Positions 34,349-47,600 of a DNA stretch of 64,000 nucleotides are shown in pieces (within the stretch, counting starts at the first letter, position 1; every line of letters begins with the position of its first letter). Origin of the DNA: Spongilla lacustris (taxonomy: Eukaryota > Porifera > Demospongiae > Spongillida > Spongillidae); the NCBI GenBank assembly GCA_949361645.1, contig OX442431.1, positions 1,979,122-2,043,121 on the forward strand, read 5' to 3'. A program made the translations under genes and the position numbers. Below the pieces are notes generated by a model, which worked only from the letters and a program-made list of their open reading frames with translations, did no database searches and was not told where the DNA came from.

Positions 34349-35177
34349 CTGCATGGTTATTCCGTACGGCAATGTACGAGTACGTTTCACAGTCTTGCGG
34401 TATTACTTCTAGAAGTGTGAAAGACAAGGAGGAAAAAAATAAAGATTTGATAATCCCAGAGATAATGTTAATCCCTGGGCCCGGCCGGGGCCGCGCTTGA
34501 ATCCAGCTTGCATCAGTAAGAAGGGAATTAAGGGTGCATTCGAGCAGCAGCCGCCCGGCATATAGTAATGCATGCTGTTTTTTTTTTTTTTTCCCCCAGA
34601 CTTCCCTCGCGCAATTTACACATGCAAGCATGCATGCATCCATACCTGCGTAGATAGGGGATGAGGTCGTCATACTCATAGTATCAAGACAGCGGCCGAC
34701 CAAAGTCTTAGCCGTTGCTAGAAACTGTTGCAGGCATGGAATATGCTCCTGTGTCACCACCGCGAGGTCATTAGAAAGAGCGGCGTCCTGCAACTTATCG
34801 TTCATCTTACCTAAGAACTCGAGAGCGTCACGAATACACCCTTCGGCGTAGCACACTTCGGAACTTTTACTGTACCCGTTTAAAGCAAGCCATTCTTCGG
34901 CAATTCCTAACATATCGAACCTTTCGACATCCTTAAGGAATGTAATGATCGTTGAAGGTCGCGACGGGCTGAATGTCCCTTGCTCTTCAAAGTACGTGAA
35001 CAGGTCGTACACGTTGGACCCCCTGCCCGGTGGAACGCTGTACTGATAGCGCAGTGACATTATGTTGTCGTCGCTGAACATTTTGGCCAGTTGCGCGACA
35101 AGACTCCTTCCTTCACATTTCGCCATTTTCGGCTCCATCATGCAGTGTTCATTCAACGACGCGCGCGCGGCTTGCAT
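34349..35177 (-). CDS. Death-effector-domain protein, 3' end not found
   Basis: The main exon (minus, 35181-34646) follows a 'tttaatttcag' acceptor, so an upstream exon, probably untranslated, exists. I start at the ATG at 35177, with later in-frame ATGs as alternatives. Residues about 22-100 have the six-helix pattern of a death-effector domain: SLVAQLAKMFSDDNIMSLRY, then VYDLFTYFEEQGTFSP, then TFLKDVERFDML. The RFDM at 86-89 stands where the family has its conserved RxDL. A helical region follows (about 110-165). A second exon, 34408-34349, joins in phase 1 after a long pyrimidine tract (EVIPQDCETYSYIAVRNN) and ends with GTATGT, so at least one more exon is missing. The family acts in caspase-8/FADD-type adaptor signalling in the cytosol. 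Subfamily is unknown. The gene is divergent from the PITP gene, about 520 bp apart. Confidence 0.72.
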
Positions 35178-35181
35178 GCGA

Positions 35182-35697
35182 CTGAAATTAAATGGGGATA
35201 TTATTATATGACTATATGACTGACGTTTTTCCCGGAGGCTTCCCCGAAACAATCACTTTTTCTATATTTAGTAAGGGCTGTACGCAATAGCTGCATCTCT
35301 AGGTACATCAGTTATTCATTGAATCGAAGCCAATTAATTAATTAAACTAATCTAGCTGCTAGGCTGTTAATAAGCGTTATACCATTTGACGCCGACACTG
35401 ATGTATTTACTTCTTTGCTTATAATGTTTAATCCCCGATCGTCCTTTATATTTAAAATGACGATGCCGACGGGATTTTTATTTTTATTTTTATTTTTACC
35501 TATTTTCAGCATTGAAAACATTAAATTCAAAAGTCGTTTATTACCCCATAACAGCGCTAGCATGAAACTTGCACTTCAATTCCGGGTTTGGAGGTGGGGG
35601 AAAAAGAAACAGTTTCATGAGCTGTACATTTCCATTTTCGTGGCGAGGGTGGGGCACGTGACCAGCACGTGCACAACGGGTATGAGCGGACGAAACC
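35182..35697. promoter_or_regulatory. Divergent intergenic region, DED gene / PITP gene
   Basis: The region separates the first recognised DED exon (minus) from the PITP start (plus). Two CACGTG E-boxes (35655-35660 and 35666-35671) lie 27-43 bp upstream of the PITP ATG. They are spaced 11 bp apart, one helical turn, which suits paired bHLH-zip factors. Part of this region may be the untranslated first exon of either gene. Confidence 0.45.
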
Positions 35698-38600
35698 ATG
35701 TTGATAAAAGAATTGTAAGCCCCAAACACAGGTTTTCGTAAGGATGCATAAGGGTTTGGGGTTGTCTCACTTCTCAATATGTAAGATTTACAATGAGTTT
35801 CCTCCACTATAGTCGTGTAGTCCTACCGCTCTCGTTGCAAGAGGTGAGTGCTAGTATTTATACGTGTATGCACGTGACCTTGATAAAGAGCGACCATACC
35901 TAACTTGCTTGTGTGTATGAATTTATATTTCAATACATGGCTTGTGTCTGAGCCATGCTTTCGCCATGAAAAGCTCTTCAAAATGTGAAAAGCTTCCAGT
36001 TCAGTGCACGTCATGTGTGTTTGTTGAGTGTGTGTGTGTGTGTGTGTATGCGCGCGCGCGCTTGTGTGTATCACCGTCATGTGTATGTGTGTGCGTGAGG
36101 TTGTTGGTTTGTGTTTAGGCATAGATAGTGTAGTACATGGTATAGGTCAATACTATTCTAATGCAGAGCTCTAGTCATCATTGTGGTGCATACGAGTGCC
36201 TGCACAACTCCAGCATATATATGTACATGCACACACACTAGCATGCACACTAACTAACACATGCACACACTAGCACACTACACACACACTAGCACACTAC
36301 ACACACACTAGCACACTACACACACACTAGCACACTACACACACACTAGCACACTACACACACTAGCACACTACACACACTAGCACACTACACACACACT
36401 AGCATGCACATACACACATTCACATGCACAAACTAGCACACATACCCATTCACAGTACACAGGCAAGTTGAACATGTACCCATGTAGGGCACGTGTGTAC
36501 GATGAGGTTGTTCACACCTAAGGGCCACCAGCGGGAGTCTGGCCAGGAGTTCAGGGGGAGGGGCCCCAACAGACCCACCGAAGAGGGGGGTGTTAAACTG
36601 TCGGCAGGGTGCCAAAAAAAATAAGGCATCATGCATCCTCACTCCTCACTTTAACAATTAATTCGATTAAATAATGTCTGGCATCAGGTTCATTATTTGA
36701 TTTAACCGAAGACCCAAAAATCCGAAGTGATGGTCAGGATCCCAGTATTGTTACATTGTATGTGCGCTTTTGCGCTTTTACCCACTTTGGCCCCATTTTG
36801 CTGACAATATACTCTCACAGCTCTTTCCAATGTGTCAAAAATATAAGTTAACTTGATATCGATCTTGTCTGTAGCTCTTATTTCTCAGTGGTGGGCCCAC
36901 TCCTTATGTCCATTTAATTATGCACTTATGTGTGTGATATTGTGTCGAGCGATGCTTTGTACATCTATGTTTTTTTGTTTCATGTATGTATATTTTAGAA
37001 GCTTCCACTGTTGGTGTGGAAGCACGTCAAACACCCACGCACCCACTTACATGTGTAATGGTGAGGTATTATTTTGCTGCGTTCATTGTGTTGCAATGGA
37101 ACATTTCTCTTACTAGTTTTCATTTGTACTAGAGGCATTACTGTATACATGTACGTGTACTAGAGGCATTACTGTATACATGTACGTGTACTAGAGGTAT
37201 TACTGTATACATGTACGTGTACTAGAGGCATTACTGTATACATGTACGTGTACTAGAGGTATTACTGTATACATGTACATGTACTAGAGGCATTACTGTA
37301 TACATGTACGTGTACTAGAGGGATTACTGTATACATGTACGTGTACTAGAGGTATTACTGTATACATGTACGTGTACTAGAGGGATTACTGTATACATGT
37401 ACGTGTACTAGAGGTATTACTGTATACATGTACGTGTATACGTACGATACTAATTAAGCAGCGCTATGCCTAATGCTTTCTCTAGACTGTATTTCCACCC
37501 AAGGAATGAATCACATTCCTACATGTACACAATGTACATGTACACGTAGTCCATGTGGTGGAACACATACATGTGCATACATGGCCTTTGGTCCCCCACA
37601 TGTGGCCTTTGGTCCCCCACATATATGGCCTTTGGTCCCCCACATGTGGCCCCCACATATGGCCTTTGGTCCCCCACATATGGCCCCCACATATGGTCTT
37701 TGGTCCCCCACATGTGGCCTTTGGTACATGTGGCCTTTGGTCCCCCACATATGGCCTTTGGTCCCCCACATGTGGCCTTTGGTCCCCCACATATGGCCTT
37801 TGGTCCCACACATATGGCCTTTGGTCCCCCACATGTGGCCTTTGGTCCCCCACATGTGGCCTTTGGTCCCCCACATGTGGCCTTTGGTCCCCCACATATG
37901 GCCTTTGGTCCCACACATATGGCCTTTGGTTCCTTGGTCCCCACATGTACATGTATGGCCTTTGATATGAGGTATGAATACACCTGTAGGTCTTTGCAGC
38001 TGCATGTATGGGATGAGTGGCTAGCTGTGTGTATGTGTATGTTTGTGTGAATATGATATGATTGTGATTGCATCAAATGCATGCTTGCACGTTTGTGACC
38101 TTTTGCAAATTAGAAGGTGATTCACCTTCAGAAGAATCTGCTGCCCTTATCACATGTCTATGGTGTGTGAGTGAGCGTGGGCGTCCTGTAGTTGTACACT
38201 TTGACCTTGGAATGAATTATATGCTTGCTCTAAATGTTTCAAGAATGTGTTGTGTCACGTACATGTACATAAATGTGTGTGTGTGTGCATGTGTACATGT
38301 ATATGTGGCAGCCCTTGGGTGTACTGGTGACAGTCCATCACAAACCTTGGTGACAATTCTTCTCTTGGAGACATCCCAGATTAAGTGTGTTGATATGAGG
38401 AATATGGGGGCAGGGTTATGATCATACCCATGGGGGCAGGGTTATGATCATACCCATGGGGGCAGGGTTATGATCATACCCATGGGGGCAGGGTTATGAT
38501 CATACCCATGGGTGCAGGGTTATGATCATACCCATGGGTGCAGGGTTATGATCATACCCATGGGGGCAGGGTTGTGATCATACCCATGGGTGCAGGGTTG

Positions 38601-41600
38601 TGATCATACCCATGGGGGCAGGGTTGTGATCATACCCATGGGTGCAGGGTTATGATCATATTGAGGTCAATATGAACACTGGATAAGCAGTAGCTGCTGA
38701 TGGATCCACACAAGTCATGTAGCTCGCTGTTCATACATTTACATGCAAATCTTGTTTTTTTGTTTGTTTGTTTTTTTTGCTGTTTTTTTGTTGTTGCAAG
38801 CGCATGTTGCTTTACATGTATTCGGTCAGTGCCGCATAATCACATTAACCAGTCCTGTAAGGTCCCATATCCCCTTGTAAACCCTAAAGGCTCTTGTACC
38901 TCTTGAGGCTCAATTTAATGGCCCAACACAATTGGTTGGGTAAGTGATATTCTCTACTAGTGGTCCATGCAGGCAAGTTAAAGCTAGATGTCTGTGCATA
39001 TAAAACAACCTCAGATGTGTTTCAGAGGTTTTCAACCATTTCACACATACATGTATGTAAACCGTGTACAATGTACATGTGTGTACACATGAATGTTACA
39101 TTCCTGCACTGTTCCACTTCTGCTTTGCAGAACTACTATAGTAGATTGCACTGTAGTGCAGTATGAGGTTACATTGTACATTTGGTTACTTGTAATTTTT
39201 AATTCCAAGTATCAATATGGTGGAACTTGCAGGGAAGAGGCATTCCTAAGGGGTCAGTCTCTGTGATGCATACCGTTTAGCTAGCACTAGCACATTCATA
39301 ACTGATGAAAAAAAAGCTATGACAGGAGTATTTATTTGATAGACTTGATGTAAGTGTGGGGCATTCTGAAATCCCATGTTAGTCACACATGCTCGCATGC
39401 ATAGATGCATGTATCTGTGGTGCACACACATGTTCACAGGACTCGCGCCTCATCCCCAAAGGGGACTGGGGACGAGGTGGATAAATTTTTAAAAATTCAA
39501 CACATTTTCTTCAATGAAGAGTGTTCGGATGGCACCCGGGGTGTAATTTGACACTGGATTCCAGCTCTGGGCGGAAAACTGTATGTCTAGCTTGCTCCGT
39601 GCGAAACCCTAAACTCTAAAACCCTAACCTTTATTTCTAACTTTGCATGCCTTCGGCACGCTATATTATGCTGTCTGTCGAATAGACCACTTGCCATTGG
39701 TGTCAAGCATACCCTGATTGCACTTTTTGCTCCCTTTTGAAATGATCTGTGGAGCAATAATCCACGTATCTCTGATATGCATAACATCAGCCGCAATGGG
39801 TCTTTGTGTATGCATTTGACATACGCATCATTGCACACTGGGGATAGGACCAGTAGCTATGTGCCATGCGAGGTTCCAACAACCACTGGCCCTACATGGC
39901 AAGGAGCCCATGTTGCTGAACTTTTGACCCCTGAATATCACTGAAGGCTCGTACACCCAGGTCCTCTTCTTCTGGTGCATCCATGGGGGTGCTTGGCAAC
40001 CTCCCTTACTTCCAACAGCAAATTAGTTATCATTAGTCCACAGCAACCTTTTACAAATACTTGGGTGCAACTTGTGTTAGAGTGTTTACCCACCTGTGGG
40101 AGGCTTCTGATAGGGGTGCCCAGTCTTCTTTTAGAAGGGATCCCAGGCTTCTGATAGCTGTATAGGTCATTGGTGCCCAGGCTTCTGATAGCTGTGTAGT
40201 TCATTGGTTCCCAGGCTTCTGATAGCTGTGTAGTTCAGTGGTGCCCAGACTTCTGATAGCTGTGTAGGTCATTGGTGCCCAGACTTCTGATAGCTGTGTA
40301 GGTCATTGGTGCCCGGACTTCTGATAGCTGTGTAGGTCATTGGTGCCCAGGCTTCTGATAGCTGTGTAGGTCATTGGTGCCCAGGCTTCTGATAGCTGTG
40401 TAGGTCAGTGGTGCCCAGGCTTCTGATAGGGGTGCCCAGGCTTCTGATAGCACCATGCAGTAGGCGATCTTGGCATCTTCGGCCAGTGACCTCTGAGAAG
40501 TTAAGCAGTAACCGACTGCAGGAATGCTCTACCACTCCCTGGCTGGCTGCTGCTTACCTTGTGAAGGCAACTCTACATTCCAACAAACAGTATGGATTAT
40601 TGATTTCTGATGACCTTGTCAGCATTATGTCTTGCGATGGTATGTTCAGATGTTCCGCACTCATGTGTAGCCAAACGTACTGGCTCAACAGTTGTACTTG
40701 GCTGAAGGGATTTATTAGCTTGCCTGTGGGCTATATTAGGAGGGGTAGTTGCCTTAGGGATGCCCAGCACTTCATGTCTTATTGGGTCTGTATCTCAGAG
40801 ATATAGTTCCAATTTTCTATATTTCTTCCTCCTTAAGGAAGAAACACTATTATTATTTGTGCAAGATGGCTTTTGGTGACACACTACATCTGTCCAATAC
40901 TGATGTATGGGAGTGAGGCACTACTGCCATAAATACCAACATATTAAAAAAAAATCCAGAGCCTACATACCGGTATTATGTACTATGTGTACATGTACAT
41001 GTATAAGCTTTGGTCTGGTAAATAAACTTGTACATGTACATGTAGCTATTGTTGGCCTTACATTTTTACTTACATGTAGCACAAATTTGCATATGTATGT
41101 ATATGTAGGTGGTGCTGTATAATTGTGACACCGTGCATAAGCTACTGTTTTCCATTTGATCCCCACCTGTTACGAAAATAGGTGACAGAAATGATGCACA
41201 TCAGTGCTAACATGTACATTTGGTACATGTACACGCATGTAAACATGTATGTAATCATGTATGTAATCATGTATGTAATCATGTATGTAAACATGTATGT
41301 AATCATGTATGTAATCATGTATGTAAACATGTATGTAAACTGTATCTTTCGTCTCATGCTTTGTTGTATGCACACATGCAGTACAGCTGTACGTGTATTT
41401 ATGTGCAGTATCTTGGTGTGATGTAGCTGTTATCTCGTCGTTTCCATACAGTACCATGTTGGACAACTCTATTCTGTGGCAGAGGCTAGCAAGAATGAGA
41501 CTGGGGGAGGTGAAGGGGTGGAGGTGTTGAGCAACGAGCCCTTCGAAAATGAGGAGATGGGAAAGGGACAGTTCACCCACAAAATTTACCATTTGGCAAG

Positions 41601-44600
41601 GTACGTGTGCAAGTATGTGCGTGTACATGTATCAATGGTAAAACTGAGCTGAGAGACGATTAAGATGGTTGTCCAGTACACCCCTACATGTGTAATTTTT
41701 TTTTTCCATACAGGTGATGATGGTATACTGATGATATACTGATCATCACCAGTACCACAAACATGTACAGTATACAATAGTGGCCTAACGTGTACATGTA
41801 CATACAATATGCAGTGTACAGTTTACAGTGGGCTAATATATAATAACAGCGGCCTAGCATGTACAGTGGCCTAACATGTACAGTATACAATAGTGGCCTA
41901 ACATGTACAGTATACAATAGTGGCCTAACATGTGCAGTATACAATAGTGGCCTAATATATACAGTATACAATAGTGGCCTAACATGTACAGTATACAATA
42001 GTGGCCTAATATGTAGTGGCCTAACATGTACAGTATACAATAGTGGCCTAACATGTACAGTATACAATAGTGGCCTAACATGTACAGTATACAATAGTGG
42101 CCTAACATGTGCAGTATACAATAGTGGCCTAACATGTACAGTTTACAATAGTGGCCTAACATGTGCAGTATACAATAGTGGCCTAACATGTACAGTATAC
42201 AATAGTGGCCTAGCATGTACATGTACAGTATACAATAGTGGCCTAGCATGTACAGTATACAATAGTGGCCTAACATGTACAGTATACAATAGTGGCCTAG
42301 CATGTACATGTACAGTATACAATAGTGGCCTAACATGTACAGTATACAATAGTGGCCTAGCATGTACAGTATACAATAGTGGCCTAACATGTACAGTATA
42401 CAATAGTGGCCTAACATGTGCAGTATACAATAGTGGCCTAACATGTACAGTATACAATAGTGGCCTAACATGTACAGTATACAATAGTGGCCTAGCATGT
42501 ACATGTACAGTATAGATTTACTCCATATAGGGGAGTTGTAACCAAACTATTATGTTTCTCTGCAGCAAAGTTCCAAGGGTTGTCAGAGTGTTGGCACCCA
42601 AAGGGTCACTTGAAATTCATGAGCAGGCATGGAATTGCTACCCATACTGCAAGACAGTCATTTCGGTAATATAATGTGTGCACGCGTGTATGTCATAATG
42701 TGTATACATATACGTGACATGATTGTATACATGTATGCACTGTACATTGTCAGCATTTATGTTCCTGAAGGTACATGTTTGCACTGCAGTAACTAAAGCG
42801 CTGGACAGCATCAAGGAAGTAGATGATCCACGCATTGTCTTCAGCGTACAGGAAATTGATATATATATATATATATATGTATATTTATAATTCAAAGTTT
42901 CAGGCTAGTTTCGTTCCATATTAACCCCCTAATCCTTCCCCCCCCCCCCCCCCCCCCCCCCCAACATTTTGGGGCATCACCATTCAGCAGTTTCCTTATA
43001 AAGTCATGCTCTTTTGAAGTTTTAAATCTTTTTTTCTGGCTTGTGGCAACAATAGTGATTGCAAGCCAGAGGATAAGCATACACCTGTAGGAAAGATTAA
43101 AAACGCATAACTTGATAAGGAAACATCCTAAAATGAATCAGAAAGATGTTTTGGATGCCCCAAAATGAAAATTCCATGTGGGATGAAACTGATTTAAACT
43201 TTTGAATTAATATATACTCTAAGAAGTGAAATAAATGTGTGTACACTTTCCCATATCCAAATGTTGGAAACAGGAACTGTTATCAAATTATGTGTGGACC
43301 ACTCCCGTTGTACTACTTTGTTTGATAGTTGCAATTCACTTTACTTCCTCTGCTGTCCAGCACTTTAATAATGTACATGTACATGTAGTACTCACAATGA
43401 CAGATGTGTTGTAATGGCCAGCCTTGCTGCTATGTACACTGTACAATATCAGTGAAGCAAAAGTCTCTATCACTAGTATCTGGTAGTCATGACTGGTACA
43501 TGTAATATACGTGCAGTGTGATATAGCTGTTTGTGTAGTAGTGTAACATGATGTCTGCAGTAAATGTGAAATACATACATTGTATGTATGTGATGTGCAG
43601 TGGCACAATAGTACGTGATCATGATCTGCACCATTGTGGACTTGAAACCTATGAACTGCAGGGTTGTCTCATTGCACCTTCACCTTGTGTGTCCTCCCAC
43701 ACATGTCAGCTTCACAGCTGGTCCTCCCACACATGTCACCTCCACAGCTGGTCCTGACTCACACGTTACCCTTCATAGCTGGTCCTCCCACACACATCAC
43801 CTTCACAGCTGGCCCTCCCACACGTCACCTTCACAGCTGGTCTCCCCACACACGTCACCTTCATAGCTGGTCCTCCCACACGTCACCTTCACAGCTGGTC
43901 CTCCCACACATGTCACCTTCACAGCTGGTCCTCCCACACATGTCACCTTCACAGCTGGTCCTCCCACGCACGTCACCTTCACAGCTGGTCCTCACACACA
44001 TGTCACCTTCACAGCTGGTCCTCCCAAACATGTCACCTTCACGGCTAGTCCTCCCAAACATGTCACCTTCACAGCTGGTCCTCCCACACATGTCACCTTC
44101 ACAGCTGGTCTTCCCACATGTCACCTTCACAGCTGGTCCTCCCACACATGTCACCTTCACAGCTGGTCCTCCCACGCACGTCACCTTCACAGCTGGTCCT
44201 CACACACATGTCACCTTCACAGCTGGTCCTCCCAAACATGTCACCTTCACGGCTGGTCCTCCCAAACATGTCACCTTCACGGCTGGTCCTCACACACATG
44301 TCACATTCACAGCTGGTCCTCCCACACATGTCACCTTCACAGCTGGTCCTCCCACGCACGTCACCTTCACAGCTGGTCCTCCCACACGTCACCTTCACAG
44401 CTGGTCCTCCCACACATCACCTTCACAGCTGGTCCTTCCACACGTCACCTTCACAGCTGGTTCTCCCGCATGTCACCTTCACAGCTGGTCGTCACACACA
44501 TGTCACCTTCACGCTGGTCCTCCCACACGTCACCTTCACAGCTGGTCCTCACACATGTCACCTTCACAGCTGTTCCTCCCACACGTCACCTTCACAGCTG

Positions 44601-47600
44601 GTCCTCCCACACACGTCACCTTCACAGCTGGTCCTCCCACACATCACCTTCACAGCTGGTCCTCATACACATGTCAGCTTCACAGCTGGTCCTCCCACAC
44701 ATGTCACCTTCACAGCTGGTCCTCCCACACATGTCACCTTCACAACTGGTCCTCCCACACATGTCACCTTCACAGCTGGTCTTCCCACACGTCACCTTCA
44801 CAGCTGGTCCTCCCACACACGTCACCTTCACAGCTGGTCCTCCCACACATGTCACCTTCACAGCTGGTCCTCCCATGCACGTCACCTTCACAGCTGGTCC
44901 TCACACACATGTCACCTTCACAGCTGGTCCTCCCAAACATGTCACCTTCAGGGCTGGTCCTCCCATACACATCACCTTCACAGCTGGTCCTCACACACAT
45001 GTCACCTTCACAGCTGGTCCTCCCAAACATGTCACCTTCAGGGCTGGTCCTCCCATACACGTCACCTTCACAGCTGGTCCTCCCACACATGTCACCTTCA
45101 CAGCTGGTCCTCCCAAACATGTCACCTTCATAGCTGGTCCTCCCATACATGTCACCTTCACAGCTGGTCTTCCCACACATGTCACCTTCACAGCTGGTCC
45201 TCCCACACATGTCACCTTCACAGCTGGTCCTCCCACGCATGTCACCTTCACAGCTGGTCTTCATTTATTGCTTCTTTTACATAACAGTTTATTTTTAATC
45301 AAGGCGTTATCATGTGTTTAACTGTGCAAAGTCCCCCCCCCCCCCTCCCTCCCACAGGATGTAAATAGCTCCTCCCTCTTGATATGCATCTACATGTAAC
45401 ATGTTTAACGTTGCAAGCTAGCATGAGAGGGGAGGACATTTTGTAAATGCATTTGTGTGAGGCAAGCAAAGCTGTGTGTACTAACTGGCAGTGCAAGATA
45501 GCATTTCACACAGCCTTTTAACATCAACTTGTCTGCCTGCTACATGTAGTACATGTATTTACACTACCTTAAATGCTCACCTCCTCCAAGAGAAGCGTTC
45601 TTTTTACATGTACATGTACTTGCTAGAAAAATCGTATCCTCCCGTGACATCCGTACATGTAAGTACATGATTATAAGAATAGGAGTCTTGTGTACAAGCA
45701 ATAGAATGGTAAGGATCTAGGTGATTGAACATATTGCTGCAAGTACACACTCCTTACATATATATTTATACAAGATGTGGCATAAATCATTTCTTTTAAC
45801 TACATGTATTGTAACTTTTTTTCCAAGCTCATAACAGGTGATAGTGCATGTATAGTGCTGGCTCAGAGCAACAAACTACATGTACTTCTGAACTATGAAC
45901 AGTTAAAACTAACAATGGACCTTTTGCCTTCTGACGTCACAAATTAATTGGTTGTGTTTGACATAACATAAGTCCTTATAGGAACTTCACGAAGAAACAC
46001 AGCAAGTACTAAATTAATGGTAAATGAATGCCTGACTATATTCCAAAATGAAGTACCTTAGCCAGTTACGGTGCAAATGTTACAGCGCTCACAAGTTACC
46101 TGAAGTTGCCCCCCCAAAAATCGAAAAACGCGATTTCGCGTGTCTCATTAGCAACTTCCGCAATGTTTCGCTGCATACAAATCCCTTACAGAGCTTCATC
46201 GTGAAATACAACAAAAATGAAACGTGTGGTAATTTACTTCTCAATAAAAATTTAAAAGGAAAAGCATGTAGGAGCTATGATGGTGAAGTTATACCATTTT
46301 TAAAGTTGCCCCCCCCAAAATTCATGCGTGACGTCAAAGGCAAATGGTCCATTCATAGTTTGTCTTGAAGCCCTATAAATGCATTAGTGGGTAAGCCTCA
46401 GGTGGATTGGGGTTGATAAGGAGATTCCCTTCTCATTCCTTAATTCATTATGTAGTGATGATTTTATTACCTCAGCCTGAGACAGCTGAAGGTGTGGTGC
46501 ACTAAGGAGATACCCCCTGGTTGGGTGGTATTGGCGTGTAAAAAGAGGCATAAGAATGGAAGTGCGTGTTTTTTTTCATAGCCCTCTGTACAACTTCGTG
46601 TTTGTATGTGTGTGTGGTGTGTGTGGTGAGGTGTACATGTATGTGGTGAGGTGTATGTATGGTGTGTGTGGTGAGGTGTATGTGGTGAGGTGTATGTGGT
46701 GAGGTGTGTGTGTGGTGAGGTGTGTGGGGTGAGGTGTACATGTATGTGGTGAGGTGTATGTACAGTGTATGGTGTGTGTGGTGAGGTGTATGTGTTGTGA
46801 GGTGTGTGTGGTGAGGTGTGTGTGGTGAGGTTTATGTGTGGTGAGGTGTGTGTGGTGAGGTGTGTGTGGTGAGGTGTGTGTGGTGAGGTATGTGTGGTGA
46901 GGTGTGTGTGGTGAGGTGTGTGGGGTGAGGTGTATTCACATGTATAAGGTGTAGGCTGTTGAATTCCAGGATGGAGGACCATCAGCATCCCCCCAAATAC
47001 TTACCTATAGCCTGAACACCCTAAAGTTCATAATAAACTAATCCAAAAACCACCCACTGCATGGATCATCCTGTAGTACATGTACATACATGTACCAGTC
47101 AGAAAATAGTTTCCCACCGTAGAGGACTTTTTCTACGGTGATATGCTAAGCATGAACAGCAGTATGCGTATGACATTATTGTGCTACGGTAGAGGAATAC
47201 AGCTCACAGCGCAATACGTCTCTACGCTGACTATGCGTACCAGCGTTGCCATGATCACACGGTGCAAAATGTACGTCATTCTTTTAAAGCTGCTGCTACT
47301 TGTGTTCGCGCGACAAAGCGGCCAAATTCTACTACCCAAACTATGCGCTCAATGTTTACGCGTAGCTACGGTCTAACGCAACGAATCTACGCCACGATAG
47401 TTAAACTACGCGGAACGTAGGGAAACTTTTTTCTGACTGGTACTGTACATGTACTGTACAGCTGCACACTTGATAGGAGGGTTGTACTCAGTCACCTTCT
47501 TAGATGACAATATATTATGGTAACATACTCACCTTCACACTAATATGCACTTCCGATCCAATCCAAGCTACACGTGGGAAGGGTTGGGCAATAAAGGGTT

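Noticed and set aside
37473..38082. Heptapeptide-repeat frames on both strands, some with a start codon
   Set aside because: Produced by a 21-bp repeat; six frames open at once and no splice context.
37129..38661. CRISPR-like regular repeats
   Set aside because: The units are contiguous with no unique spacers and the sequence is intronic animal DNA.
41854..42515. 216- and 218-codon frames on opposite strands
   Set aside because: Produced by a stop-free 27-bp repeat in PITP intron 3.
43664..45321. Long plus-strand frames (up to 489 codons) and several minus-strand frames
   Set aside because: They lie wholly in a ~30-bp minisatellite within PITP intron 4. Frames on both strands are equally open and the peptide is a pure repeat.
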